From contig NZ_JABBWV010000003.1 of the NCBI RefSeq assembly GCF_012999535.1, positions 208,439 through 272,438 on the forward strand: a stretch of DNA of 64,000 nt. The letters run 5' to 3'. Shown here in pieces: positions 1 to 7,718 of the stretch; within the stretch, counting starts at the first letter, position 1; the number at the start of each line of letters is the position of its first letter. The position numbers and the translations under genes are program-made. The stretch comes from Microbispora sp. H11081 (GTDB lineage: Bacteria > Actinomycetota > Actinomycetes > Streptosporangiales > Streptosporangiaceae). The notes under the pieces were generated by a model, which searched no databases, was not told the origin of the DNA, and saw only the letters and a list, made by a program, of their open reading frames with translations.

Positions 1-671
1 CCTCCACGACGCCCGCGCCCACGACCCCCGCGACATCCACGACCTCCGCGCCCGCGACCCGGGCGACACAGCGGCCCGGCGCGCCGAGGCACCGGCCGTA
101 CGCGGCCCTGCTCCGCGCGCCGGCGACGTGGCCGGTGATGGCGTTCATGGGCCTGCAGTCGCTGACCTTCTACGTCATGCTGGCCTGGCTGCCGACCGTG
201 TTCCAGGCCGCGGGCCTGCCCGCCGACGAGGCGGGATACCTGCTGGGCCTGACGAACCTCGTGCAGATCGCCGCGGCGCTGGTCGTGCCCCTGCACGCGG
301 GCCGGGCCCGCTCCCAGTCGCCGCACGTCGCCGTGGCCGCGCTGCTGACCGTCGGCGGCTACCTGGGGGTGCTGCTGGCGCCGGCCACCGTGCCGTGGCT
401 GTGGATGATCGTCCTCGGGCTCGGCCAGGGGGCGTCGATCGCGCTCGCCCTGCTGATCATCACGCTGCGGGCGCCCGATCCCGCCTCGGTGACCGCGCTG
501 TCGGCGGTCGCCCAGTCGAGCGGTTACCTGCTCGCGGCGGTCGGACCGTTGGCGTTCGGCCTGCTCCACGAGTTGTCCGGCGGCTGGACCGTGCCCCTGC
601 TCGCCGGGCTCGGCGCGTGCGCGCTCCAACTGGTGTCGGGGATGCTCGCCGCCCGCCCGGCGCGTGCGTAG
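1..671 (+). CDS. MFS permease, C-terminal part (5' end outside window)
   Basis: C-terminal part of a major facilitator superfamily permease. The frame is open from base 3 and the start lies outside the window. The visible 222 residues begin with a Thr/Ala/Pro-rich, Arg-containing stretch (about residues 1-35) that looks like the cytoplasmic loop between the two six-helix halves. Hydrophobic segments follow, from LTFYVMLAWLPTVFQ onward. The AWLPTVFQ and GLGQGASIAL elements resemble the CynX/NimT branch (cyanate, nitroimidazole), but the substrate cannot be read from sequence. The stop codon abuts the stop of the convergent Uma2-like gene. Confidence 0.85.
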   Translation, partial: STTPAPTTPATSTTSAPATRATQRPGAPRHRPYAALLRAPATWPVMAFMGLQSLTFYVMLAWLPTVFQAAGLPADEAGYLLGLTNLVQIAAALVVPLHAGRARSQSPHVAVAALLTVGGYLGVLLAPATVPWLWMIVLGLGQGASIALALLIITLRAPDPASVTALSAVAQSSGYLLAAVGPLAFGLLHELSGGWTVPLLAGLGACALQLVSGMLAARPARA

Positions 672-1226
672 TCAGCGCGGCAGCCGCTCCAGGTCGATCT
701 CGACGGGGAACGGCGCGCCGACCGCGAGCCTGGTGTGGTGGACGCCGGTCACCCGGTATCCGCCGGCGGAGTCGAGTTCGAAGCAGCAGACGAACGGCCG
801 CCAGTCGGTGCTCTCGACCCGCCAGTAGTGCGGGATGCCGGCCCCCGCGTAGCGCCCCGGCCGCAGGTCGTCGTCCGGGACGGCCGAGTCGGGGCCGGTG
901 ATCTCGATGACCAGCCGCACCTCCTCGGCGAGGTAGCAGGTCCTCCGGTCGTCGGAGGCGGCGAGGTCGTCCACCAGTGACACGTCGGGTCGGGCCCGCC
1001 GCTCACGCTCCAGCAGGACGTCCATCCGGCTGACCGCCACCAGGTCGCCCGGCGCCTGCGCGTTCAGCGCGGTGCGCAGGCCGTAGGCCACGCGTTCGCG
1101 GAACCGTGTCTGGGGGCCCGTGGGGACGAGGCCGGAGGTGGGACGGAGCAGGGAGAGCCGGTCGGAGACGCCCCCGGCTCCGTCTCCCTGACGAGGCCGC
1201 AGCCAGTCATCGAGCGTGCTGGTCAT
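672..1226 (-). CDS. Uma2 family (DUF820) restriction-endonuclease-fold protein
   Basis: A 184-residue protein of the Uma2/DUF820 family, a PD-(D/E)XK-fold group abundant in actinobacteria and cyanobacteria whose cellular role is unclear. The diagnostic blocks are PDVSLVDD (Asp about residue 81), RLVIEITGPDS (Glu about 108) and the GIPHYWRVE block near 130-137. The usual Lys/Arg between them is present as Arg in RPGRYAGAG. Length is normal for the family. It is alone in its direction, convergent with the MFS gene and separated by about 50 bp from the cupin gene. The assignment is firm at family level; nuclease activity is inferred from the fold. Confidence 0.85.
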   Translation of the reverse strand: MTSTLDDWLRPRQGDGAGGVSDRLSLLRPTSGLVPTGPQTRFRERVAYGLRTALNAQAPGDLVAVSRMDVLLERERRARPDVSLVDDLAASDDRRTCYLAEEVRLVIEITGPDSAVPDDDLRPGRYAGAGIPHYWRVESTDWRPFVCCFELDSAGGYRVTGVHHTRLAVGAPFPVEIDLERLPR

Positions 1227-1275
1227 GGCGGCAGCCTAGCGTCACGCTCTGTGATGGCCGAACCACTCACATCGC

Positions 1276-1812
1276 CTAGGCCGGGTCGAGTGGCCGCAAT
1301 TCGTCCGCGTAGCCGACCGAAAGGCGGCGCATGGTCCCGTCCTCGGTGATGGAGTACTGCCCCATCCGCCACAGGGGTGGCGAGTACGCGTGGATCGAGA
1401 CCGAGCCGGGCGCCTCGCCGGTCAGCCGGTGGATGTGGTCGGGCCCGAAGGAGAACGCGTCGCCCTCCACGACCCGCGTCTCCAGGTGGGTGCCGCCGAT
1501 GCGCGGGTTGCACTCCTTCAGCTCACCGGCCACGACGCGGACCGCGCCCGAGGAGACGTCGTGGTCGTGCCAGCCGGTGTCGTCCCCCGGCCGCCAGCAC
1601 AGCAGCCACACGTCCACGTACGAGTCCCTGTGCAGGGAGACGTAGTGGCGTCCCCCGTCCGCCGCGCCCTCGAAGCCGAGGTGGTGACGCCACAGCTCGG
1701 GCCGCGCGGCCAGGTCCTCCACGAGGGCGAGCAGTTCGCGGCGGTCGAGCGTGCGCGCGGGCAGTCCGTCGGAGACGCAGAGCGCGCCTTCCTGGATCGT
1801 TGGCGTGCTCAT
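1276..1812 (-). CDS. cysteine dioxygenase-like cupin protein
   Basis: A 178-residue single-domain cupin of the cysteine dioxygenase type I family. The iron-binding motif is visible as GWHDHD (His82, His84), with a third His in GPDHIHRLTG (about 126/128). The SIHAYSPPL block (His141, Tyr143) matches the conserved region around the substrate-binding Tyr. Classical members oxidise cysteine to cysteine sulfinate; bacterial relatives can act on other thiols, so the thiol is not certain. Translation is probably coupled to the upstream amidohydrolase by an ATGA overlap at 1809-1812, so the two are likely one transcript. Confidence 0.85.
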   Translation of the reverse strand: MSTPTIQEGALCVSDGLPARTLDRRELLALVEDLAARPELWRHHLGFEGAADGGRHYVSLHRDSYVDVWLLCWRPGDDTGWHDHDVSSGAVRVVAGELKECNPRIGGTHLETRVVEGDAFSFGPDHIHRLTGEAPGSVSIHAYSPPLWRMGQYSITEDGTMRRLSVGYADELRPLDPA

Positions 1813-2723
1813 GACGGCGACTCCTTTCGGGACAGCAGGCGGCCGGGATTGGCCACACGGACGGCGTGATCGACGGCTCGTTGGGCGGGATCCGCAGCGT
1901 CGGGCCAGACCGACTCCGCGTACGGCTGGTCGCTACCGGCGACGAGGACGTCGATCCCGAGTTCGCGGATCACCGCGTCGGCGGCCCGGGGGCCGTACGA
2001 CGACGTTTCGAGGAACAGGCCGGAGTCCACCAGGCCGCGCCCGGTGCCGCCCCGGCTGAGCTGGCGCTCCCGGTGTAACGGGGCCAGCCCGGCCAGCAGG
2101 GCGAAGCAGACCTTCAGCCGCGGGTGCCGGGGCCGGCCGAACGCCTCGAAGGCGTACCAGGCGGCGTGCATCTGCTGGACGTACGGCACGACGGCCGCCC
2201 ACCACGCGGGGCCCGGCGCGGCGGCGGCGGGGCCGGGGTGGACGAACAGCGGCAGGCCGCGCTCCTCCAGCACGTCGAGCAGCGGGGCGGCCAGGGCCAG
2301 CCCCGTGGCGTCGCCGAGCGCCGTCGCCGGTAGCTGCAGTCCGGCCAGGCGCCCGCCGGGGTCGTGGTCGAGCACGTGCGCGAGCCGTACGGGGTCGGGG
2401 TCGGTCACCGGGACGGCGGCCCAGGCGCCGAACGGCTCGGGCAGGGCGCGGGCGTCGGCGTGGTAGGCGTCGATGAGCGGCCACGCCTCCTCCGGCGGCA
2501 GGTGCTCGATCCCGAGGGGGCTCGACAGGGAGACGAGCGCGAGGTCGAGGTGGGCGTTGCGCTCGCGCCGGATCTCCACGTCGTGGTCGGCGGGATCCGC
2601 CTCGTACGGGGGCTCGCCGTCGAGGACGAGCGTCCATCCGTCCAGGTAGGGCGGGCGGGAGCGGCGGCGCAGCGCGTCGACGAAGGACGGCGTCCACAGG
2701 TGCTGGTGCACGTCAACGCTCAT
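1809..2723 (-). CDS. amidohydrolase family protein (amidohydrolase-2 type)
   Basis: A 304-residue TIM-barrel metal hydrolase. The N-terminal VDVHQHLW supplies the two first-strand metal ligands (His6, His8). A later strand carries LFVHPGP, and a C-terminal GSDQPYAE supplies the usual catalytic Asp. This layout fits the amidohydrolase-2 family (decarboxylases and hydrolases such as ACMSD), but the substrate is not readable. It is the first gene of a two-gene operon with the cysteine dioxygenase-like gene (4-bp overlap). The intergenic region upstream contains a short inverted repeat, CTGAG..CTCAG, around 2740-2765. Confidence 0.8.
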   Translation of the reverse strand: MSVDVHQHLWTPSFVDALRRRSRPPYLDGWTLVLDGEPPYEADPADHDVEIRRERNAHLDLALVSLSSPLGIEHLPPEEAWPLIDAYHADARALPEPFGAWAAVPVTDPDPVRLAHVLDHDPGGRLAGLQLPATALGDATGLALAAPLLDVLEERGLPLFVHPGPAAAAPGPAWWAAVVPYVQQMHAAWYAFEAFGRPRHPRLKVCFALLAGLAPLHRERQLSRGGTGRGLVDSGLFLETSSYGPRAADAVIRELGIDVLVAGSDQPYAESVWPDAADPAQRAVDHAVRVANPGRLLSRKESPS

Positions 2724-2825
2724 CGGCCCGCCCCTTCCCTGAGAAGTCCTATATCCCTACTCAGAATACATGGTTAGGGCAGGGGTGTGACACCGGGGCG
2801 GATCGCGACCCGCCCCGGAGCCGGG

Positions 2826-3197
2826 TCAGTCGTCGCCGAGGACCATGTTGAGGAGCCAGCTGATCACGCCGACGATGATGGCGCCCCAGAACGCGGCCCA
2901 GAACCCGTCGACGTGGAAGGGGAGATCGAGCTGCTCGGCCACCCAGCTGGTGAACAGCAGCAGCGCGGCGTTCACGATCAGGGCGAAGAGCCCGAGCGTG
3001 AGCACGTAGAACGCGCAGCCGATCGTCTTGATGACCGGCTTGATGACGGCGTTGACGAGGCCGAAGATCAGTGCGACCGCGAGGAGGGTGCCGATCTGCC
3101 TGGCCGTGGTGCCGGCGCTGACGGTGATGCCGTCCACCAGCTTGGTGGACGCCCACAGGGCCGCGGCCACCACGATGATCTTGAGTATGACCTTCAC
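2826..3197 (-). CDS. phage holin family IV-like four-TM membrane protein
   Basis: A 123-residue integral membrane protein with four hydrophobic helices: near residues 3-18, 37-58, 62-88 and 99-118. It has the loop FGLVNAVIKPVIK typical of the chromosomal 'phage holin family' (superfamily IV) proteins common in mycobacteria and other actinobacteria. These are widespread single-copy membrane proteins and do not indicate a prophage, and no phage gene is nearby. The function is unknown. The gene stands alone, divergent from the small gene at 3371. Confidence 0.8.
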   Translation of the reverse strand: MKVILKIIVVAAALWASTKLVDGITVSAGTTARQIGTLLAVALIFGLVNAVIKPVIKTIGCAFYVLTLGLFALIVNAALLLFTSWVAEQLDLPFHVDGFWAAFWGAIIVGVISWLLNMVLGDD

Positions 3198-3337
3198 CTC
3201 AACGATCCTTCCACGTCACGGCAAAGAGTGCGCGGCGCGCACGGCCGCGGCATCGACCGGGCGGCCGGGTGGGGCGGCAAAAAGCCAGTCCCCTTCCGGA
3301 GGTCTTTCTTCCCTGTCGGGGGTATAAGCGGCAAACC

Positions 3338-3361
3338 TGGGGGAAGCCCCCAAGTTGGGGG
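3338..3361 (+). promoter_or_regulatory. two mutually exclusive hairpins over the ribosome binding site
   Basis: TGGGGGAAGCCCCCA (3338-3352) and CCCCCAAGTTGGGGG (3347-3361) are both perfect inverted repeats and share the same C run. Forming the second would sequester the G-rich Shine-Dalgarno run just before the ATG at 3371; forming the first would free it. Switching is inference. Confidence 0.4.
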
Positions 3362-3370
3362 TGAGATCGA

Positions 3371-3646
3371 ATGGACGGAGAAGAGCTCGAGTCGCTCCCC
3401 GCGAAGGAGCTGCACGACCGCGCCGTGCGCTACGCCGTACGGCACGGCGACCTGGGGTTCCTGTGGGAGCTGCTGAAGGTCATCCCCGCGGCGGAGGCGG
3501 CCAGCGGCAACACCGGCGAGACCGCGAACGACCTCAGCAGGGTCTCGGCGCTGCTCAGCGACGCGATCGGGGCGGGGGAGGGTGAGCTCGGCGACGCGCT
3601 CCGGCCGGTCTACGTCGACTATCTGTCCAAACATCCCGACGCCTGA
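3371..3646 (+). CDS. small conserved acidic protein, unknown function
   Basis: A 91-residue soluble protein, predicted mostly helical and acidic (MDGEELESLPAKELHDRAVR at the start), with no cysteine, signal peptide or membrane segment. I do not recognise a domain. The start is supported by the G-rich Shine-Dalgarno GGGGGTGAG 6-14 bases upstream, which lies inside a hairpin (see 3338-3361). It is followed after 60 bp by the two-component system in the same direction, so co-transcription is possible but not shown. Confidence 0.65.
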   Translation: MDGEELESLPAKELHDRAVRYAVRHGDLGFLWELLKVIPAAEAASGNTGETANDLSRVSALLSDAIGAGEGELGDALRPVYVDYLSKHPDA

Positions 3647-3706
3647 GCGCGTCCCGTCCCCGGGGGCGTTCAGCTAGCTCTCATCTCCGCACGTCACAAT
3701 GGCGGC

Positions 3707-4411
3707 GTGGTCAAGACACAGGTGCTCGTCGTCGACGACGAACCCGAGGTCCGCGACGCGATCGCACGGGCGCTGCGCGTCGAGGGATACGGCGTGGCGA
3801 CCGCGGGCGACGGCATGGACGCCCTCGACGCCATCGACGGCGTCTCGCCCGACCTCGTGGTGCTCGACGTGCTCATGCCGGGCATGGACGGGATCGAGGT
3901 CTGCCGTGCACTGCGCGGCGACGGCAACCGGCTGCCGGTGCTCATGCTGACGGCCCTGGACGGCATCGGCGACAGGGTGGCGGGCCTCGACGCGGGAGCC
4001 GACGACTACCTGGTGAAGCCGTTCGCGCTCGAGGAGCTGTTCGCCCGGGTGCGCGCCCTGCTCCGCCGCGCCGCGCCGCCCCCCGAGGCGGGCTTCGCCG
4101 ACCTGGTCCTGCTGCCCGACAGCAGGCAGGCCAGGCGCGGCCGCCGGCTCATCGACCTCACGAGGACCGAATACGCCCTGCTCGACCTGCTGATCCGCAA
4201 CGGCGGGCAGGTGCTGACCAGGCAGGTCATCCTCGAACGCATCTGGGGCTACGGCTTCCGGCCCGGGTCCAACCCGCTGGAGGTCTACATCGGTTATCTG
4301 CGCAAGAAGACCGAGGCGGGGGGCGAGCCGCGGCTCATCCACACCGTCCACGGACTCGGGTACGCGCTCAGGGAGCCCGCGGCTCCTTCGGCCGCAGGGG
4401 AGGAACGGTGA
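3707..4411 (+). CDS. OmpR/PhoB-type response regulator (MprA/TcrA-like)
   Basis: A 234-residue response regulator. The receiver domain (about 1-120) has the acidic pair Asp10/Asp11, phosphoacceptor Asp54 in VVLDVLMPGMDG, Thr82 and Lys104 in YLVKPF. The C-terminal winged helix (about 135-225) shows the TRTEYALLDLLIRN and HTVHGLGYALR blocks of OmpR-type DNA-binding domains. It starts with GTG. The downstream kinase gene begins inside its last codons (4-bp overlap), so the pair is a translationally coupled two-component system resembling mycobacterial MprAB/TcrAS. The stimulus is unknown. Confidence 0.93.
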   Translation: MVKTQVLVVDDEPEVRDAIARALRVEGYGVATAGDGMDALDAIDGVSPDLVVLDVLMPGMDGIEVCRALRGDGNRLPVLMLTALDGIGDRVAGLDAGADDYLVKPFALEELFARVRALLRRAAPPPEAGFADLVLLPDSRQARRGRRLIDLTRTEYALLDLLIRNGGQVLTRQVILERIWGYGFRPGSNPLEVYIGYLRKKTEAGGEPRLIHTVHGLGYALREPAAPSAAGEER

Positions 4412-5472
4412 AGCTTCGCTGGCGGCTCGCCATGGCCTCCGCGCTGGCCGGCGCGGTGAGCGTGATCGTCGTGATCGTCGCGGCGTACGTCATCACCTGC
4501 CGCAGGGTGGAATGGGCGATGGACCGCTACGGGACGTACGAGATCTATGGAGACCGGCCGCCCAACGGCGTGCTTGCGGCCCTCGCGGACGTGGACGACC
4601 TGGGCTGGCCCTTCGTGGTCGTGGCGCTCGGCGGCCTGGTCCTGTCCGGCGGGCTCGGCTGGCTGGCCGCCCGGGCGGCGCTGCGGCCCGTCAGCGCGCT
4701 CAAGGACGCCGCGGGACGCGTGGCCACCACCCGTGACCTGACCACCCGGATCGACGTGTCCGGAGACGACGAGCTGAGCAGCCTGGCGCGCAGCTTCAAC
4801 GCGATGCTCGACGCGCTCGAACGCTCCGCCACGTCGCAGAAGCGCCTCGTCGCCGACGCCTCCCACGAGCTGCGCACCCCGCTCACCGCGCTGCGGACCA
4901 ACGTCGAGCTGCTGATGCGGGGAGACCTGCCGCAGGAGGTGCACGACGAGGTGAGCCGGGCCGTGACGAGCGGCCTCGAGGAGCTGACGGCCCTCGTCTC
5001 CGACGTGGTCGAGCTGGCCCGCGACGAGGAGCCCGCCGTGCTGGTGGAGAGCGTGCGCCTCGACGAGCTCGTGGAGCGTGAGGTCGCGCGGGCGGCACGG
5101 CACTGGCCGTCGACGGCGTACTCCGTCTCGGTGGAGCCGATGGTGGTGCGGGGCGTGCCCGACCGGCTCGCCCGCGCCGTCGCCAACCTGCTCGACAACG
5201 CGGCCAAGTACAGCCCGGCCGGCGGCCTGGTCGAGGTGTCCCTGCGGGGCGGTGTGCTGTCGGTGCGCGACCACGGCCCCGGCATCGCCCCCGCCGACCT
5301 GCCGCACGTGTTCGACCGCTTCTACCGCGCGCCCTCGGCGCGGGCCCTGCCGGGTTCCGGGCTCGGCCTGGCCATCGTGGGCCAGGTGGTGGACAGCCAC
5401 GGCGGCAGCGTGTCGGCCAGCGCCGCCCCCGGCGGCGGCACGCTCGTCCGCCTGGCCCTGCCAGTAGGGTGA
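4408..5472 (+). CDS. HAMP-domain sensor histidine kinase (partner of 3707 regulator)
   Basis: A 354-residue membrane histidine kinase. Transmembrane segments lie at about residues 8-30 and 67-90, enclosing a short external loop of about 36 residues, so the periplasmic sensor is small. Next come a HAMP linker (about 90-145), the dimerisation/phosphoacceptor helix with DASHELRTPLT (His153), and an ATPase domain with N box NLLDNAAKYSP, G1 box DHGPGIAP and G2 GSGLGLAI. All catalytic motifs are intact. It overlaps the response regulator gene by four bases. Confidence 0.93.
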   Translation: MKLRWRLAMASALAGAVSVIVVIVAAYVITCRRVEWAMDRYGTYEIYGDRPPNGVLAALADVDDLGWPFVVVALGGLVLSGGLGWLAARAALRPVSALKDAAGRVATTRDLTTRIDVSGDDELSSLARSFNAMLDALERSATSQKRLVADASHELRTPLTALRTNVELLMRGDLPQEVHDEVSRAVTSGLEELTALVSDVVELARDEEPAVLVESVRLDELVEREVARAARHWPSTAYSVSVEPMVVRGVPDRLARAVANLLDNAAKYSPAGGLVEVSLRGGVLSVRDHGPGIAPADLPHVFDRFYRAPSARALPGSGLGLAIVGQVVDSHGGSVSASAAPGGGTLVRLALPVG

Positions 5473-5476
5473 GGTC

Positions 5477-5863
5477 ATGGGCTCTGTACGCGTCGAGCGG
5501 ACCGAGGACGGGTTCGTCGCCCGCAACGAGCGCGGCGCCGAGATCGAGATGGGCACGGGTGACGGCCTGTTCAGCCCGGTCGAGCTGCTCCTGGCCGCCG
5601 TCGGCGGCTGCAATGTCATGACGGTCGAGCCGCTCACCGCCCAGCGGGGCCACCGGCTCGTCCGGCTGGCCGTCGAGGTCTCCGCGGAGAAGGAGAGCCC
5701 CACGCTCCTGCGCTCGATCACCGTGACGTACGACGTGGAGACGCCCTCGGAGGACTCCCGCGAGGTCTTCGAGGCCGTGGCGGAGCGGGTCGACGAGCGG
5801 CACTGCACGGTGAGCCGGTCGCTGCGCAAGGGCACCGAGGTCCGGCTGGACCTCGGGAGGTAG
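5477..5863 (+). CDS. OsmC/Ohr family protein
   Basis: A 128-residue OsmC-family protein. Members reduce organic or fatty-acid hydroperoxides using two cysteines. Here one Cys lies in AVGGCNVMTVE (Cys45) and the second in DERHCTVSRSL (about residue 118), matching the usual spacing, so the enzyme looks catalytically complete. The central FSPVELLLAAV helix is the family signature. It starts 4 bp after the histidine kinase stop and is probably read through from that operon, which suggests but does not prove an envelope or oxidative stress output. Confidence 0.85.
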   Translation: MGSVRVERTEDGFVARNERGAEIEMGTGDGLFSPVELLLAAVGGCNVMTVEPLTAQRGHRLVRLAVEVSAEKESPTLLRSITVTYDVETPSEDSREVFEAVAERVDERHCTVSRSLRKGTEVRLDLGR

Positions 5864-5989
5864 CACGGGTGGGCGAGTGCCCGCCCGGATGTAGGCCGGA
5901 AATCAACCTGCCGATGACGACTTCATGACAGGGCCCCTTGTACTGTTGAAGCAGGTCCTCGGGAGAGGCCGACAGACTTTCTTGATAAA

Positions 5990-6111
5990 GAACGCGGATG
6001 GGGGAACCGCGTTCGGGAAAGCGGGGGACCCGCCGGTGCCTTTGGGGAGGGCATTCCTGGCGGAACCGCTTTGATCCGGAGCCGGGCAGTTGGGGGACTG
6101 CCCGGCTCCGG
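5990..6111 (-). ncRNA. candidate small RNA with three hairpins bearing C-rich loops (6C-like)
   Basis: Three consecutive inverted repeats: 5990-6014 (perfect 8-bp stem), 6031-6062 (imperfect) and 6076-6111 (perfect 14-bp stem). On the plus strand each loop carries GGGG or GGGGG followed by A. Read on the minus strand the loops are UCCCC(C)A, and the last hairpin (6014 to 5990) is followed by TTTAT like an intrinsic terminator. This is why the minus strand is preferred. C-rich hairpin loops that pair with G-rich ribosome binding sites define actinobacterial 6C small RNAs, but synteny with known 6C loci is not seen. Strand and class are inference. Confidence 0.4.
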
Positions 6112-6301
6112 CATTTCCGGGGTCATCCGCTCGTCGCCGCCCCGTCCCCTCCCCGTCTGTCCTGCCCGTCCGGCCCGTCCATGGGGCGCTGGACGCCTCG
6201 TCCGCCGGTCTTCCTGCCGCTGGGGACGTCCCTGCGCGCCGCGCCGCCTCGTTGGCCGAACGGTCTCCGGCGTGCCCATTCACCCGGCCGCCGGCCTCCA
6301 C

Positions 6302-6330
6302 CTGATGCCTGATGCCTGATGCCTGATTCC
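6302..6330. repeat. 7-bp tandem repeat, about four units
   Basis: Four consecutive units of TGATGCC, the last one TGATTCC. It lies in the non-coding stretch between the RNA candidate and the riboswitch candidate. No function is apparent. Confidence 0.8.
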
Positions 6331-6707
6331 CGGCCTCCGGTCGCCCGGCATGGGCAAAGGCCGTCCACGTGACGGGATGAACCCTTTACGTTCGTCGATC
6401 CCGCGTTTTCGCCTCATGGGTCGGCGGCGCTTTTACGGCGGACTGCCGTCCGACGCCATTCCCGGTGGTTTCCTTTGTCGTTTCTTGTCCTACTGCCCCA
6501 CGGCTTTGCCGTAGGCGGGTCAGGTGGCCGGTCGCGGGCCGTCGGCGTCGACGCGGGCATGGGGGTCCGCAACAGTCTGTCTTGGGGGAAACGGGGACTT
6601 CGGTAGATCTTATAGGCGTTATGCGACGTTAGCTTTGCTGTGTCCTGACTCGTCCTGTAGTGTCCAATTTGCCGCCGACCGGTGGCTGGCAAGGACTTGG
6701 AGAGGAG

Positions 6708-6850
6708 ATCGCCGTGGGTGACCCCACACCGACCTCCGAGCCAAGGCGAATCGGATCACACGTCTGACTCACGACGGCCTTCCGGCCGATCGCCATAGCT
6801 TCCGCGCACACGCCTCCGGGTGGAACGACCTCTCGGTCCCCGGACACGTG
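6708..6850 (+). promoter_or_regulatory. possible ydaO/yuaA (c-di-AMP) riboswitch
   Basis: Blocks in the order expected for ydaO aptamers: ATCGCCG, GGGTGACCCCA, AAGGCGAATCGG and GCCGATCGCCATAGCTTCC. I compared them from memory with the conserved GGGGACCCA, GGGGTGAATC and CCGACAGCTAACC elements. It lies in the leader of a secreted RlpA-like cell-wall protein; ydaO elements in actinobacteria typically precede cell-wall hydrolase genes. Matches are imperfect and a covariance search was not possible. Confidence 0.45.
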
Positions 6851-6934
6851 GCCAGTCTTCGCGGTCTGCCGCACGCAGATCCCTAGATGACGCATGGCCA
6901 TCCACTGTCGTCTCACGAAAGATCCCCAGCCCTG

Positions 6935-7534
6935 ATGAAGACTCTGTTTGACCTGCGTGGCAACCGACGCCTCACCGCAGTGGCGACGCTCGCCGGTGCG
7001 GCGGTCGTCACCGCGTCCCTCGTGGCCGCCGCCCCCGCGCCCGTCGAGCAGCCGGTCGCAGAGGCCGCCAACGTCTCCGCCGCCGCTCCGGCGCGCGATC
7101 TCGCCTTCGCCCTCCCCATGCACGAGGAGGTCCTGCTCCAGGGCAGCACCACCGGCTCGTACTTCTGGGACGACTCCTCGGGCCGCCAGGGCGACACGGG
7201 CCTGCCGGCCAGCGGCAAGCCGATGCAGAAGGGCATGTTCGCCAGCCCGAGCTGGCCGCTCGGCACCGAGGGCTACGTCTTCTACAACGGCAGGAAGGCC
7301 AAGTTCTTCATCGGCGACCGGGGCCCGGGCGTCCCGTCGGACAGCGGAATCATGCTGGACATCGACGGCAAGACCTTCGCCGAGCTGACCGGCACGGAGT
7401 GGAACGAGAACACGCTGACCGTCAGCGGCGAGCTCGGCCACATCCCGATCCAGTACGTCGTGACCAAGTGGGGCCCCGGGCCTGGCCTGCGCGGCGAGCC
7501 GATGCCGTTCTCCAGCGGCGCCTGGCGGAGCTGA
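6935..7534 (+). CDS. secreted RlpA-like double-psi beta-barrel protein
   Basis: A 199-residue exported protein. The start at 6935 gives a classical signal peptide: basic KTLFDLRGNRR, a hydrophobic core AVATLAGAAVVTASLVAA and an Ala-rich cleavage region near 35-45. The mature part is one double-psi beta-barrel domain with the RlpA-type landmarks PASGKPMQ, PLGTEGYV, GDRGPG and LDIDGKTFAELTG. RlpA-type proteins act on or bind glycan strands of peptidoglycan; activity here is inferred. A paralogue with a long Ala/Pro tail lies at 51306-52673. The long leader may hold a c-di-AMP riboswitch. Confidence 0.8.
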   Translation: MKTLFDLRGNRRLTAVATLAGAAVVTASLVAAAPAPVEQPVAEAANVSAAAPARDLAFALPMHEEVLLQGSTTGSYFWDDSSGRQGDTGLPASGKPMQKGMFASPSWPLGTEGYVFYNGRKAKFFIGDRGPGVPSDSGIMLDIDGKTFAELTGTEWNENTLTVSGELGHIPIQYVVTKWGPGPGLRGEPMPFSSGAWRS

Positions 7535-7600
7535 GCCGGGAAACGATCACGTGGCGATGTGCGCGACATCCGCGGGACTGCTAATGTTGCGACATCGCAG

Positions 7601-7674
7601 GCGCCGCTAGCTCAGTTGGTTAGAGCAGCTGACTCTTAATCAGCGGGTCCGGGGTTCGAGTCCCTGGCGGCGCA
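7601..7674 (+). tRNA. tRNA-Lys (CTT)
   Basis: A complete cloverleaf: acceptor GCGCCGC/GCGGCGC, D arm GCTC/GAGC, anticodon stem GCTGA/TCAGC with loop CTCTTAA (anticodon CTT), T arm CGGGG-TTCGAGT-CCCTG, discriminator A. CCA is not encoded. It is identical over its 74 bases to the second copy at 28467-28540. Confidence 0.97.
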
Positions 7675-7680
7675 CACGAA

Positions 7681-7715
7681 GAAGGCCCAGACCGGGACGA
7701 CCGGTCTGGGCCTTC
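7681..7715. terminator. hairpin terminator between tRNA-Lys and GNAT gene
   Basis: A perfect 15-bp stem (GAAGGCCCAGACCGG and its complement) with loop GACGA, directly after the tRNA and 3 bp from the stop of the convergent GNAT gene. It probably serves both directions. No U tract follows, as is usual in GC-rich actinobacteria. Confidence 0.8.
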
Positions 7716-7718
7716 GCG

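Larger units (their letters stand above)
5864..6934. other. 1.07 kb non-coding region
   Basis: No convincing protein-coding frame. It holds the three-hairpin RNA candidate (5990-6111), a 7-bp tandem repeat (6302-6330) and a possible ydaO-type riboswitch (6708-6850) ahead of the RlpA-like gene. The remainder (6120-6700) shows no recognised feature. Confidence 0.6.

Noticed and set aside
2826-3197. Prophage holin
   Set aside because: Belongs to a chromosomal four-helix family named after holins; no other phage gene is present.
4294-5835. 513-codon minus-strand frame across the two-component system and OsmC genes
   Set aside because: Shadow of the plus-strand kinase and OsmC genes, with no coherent domain.
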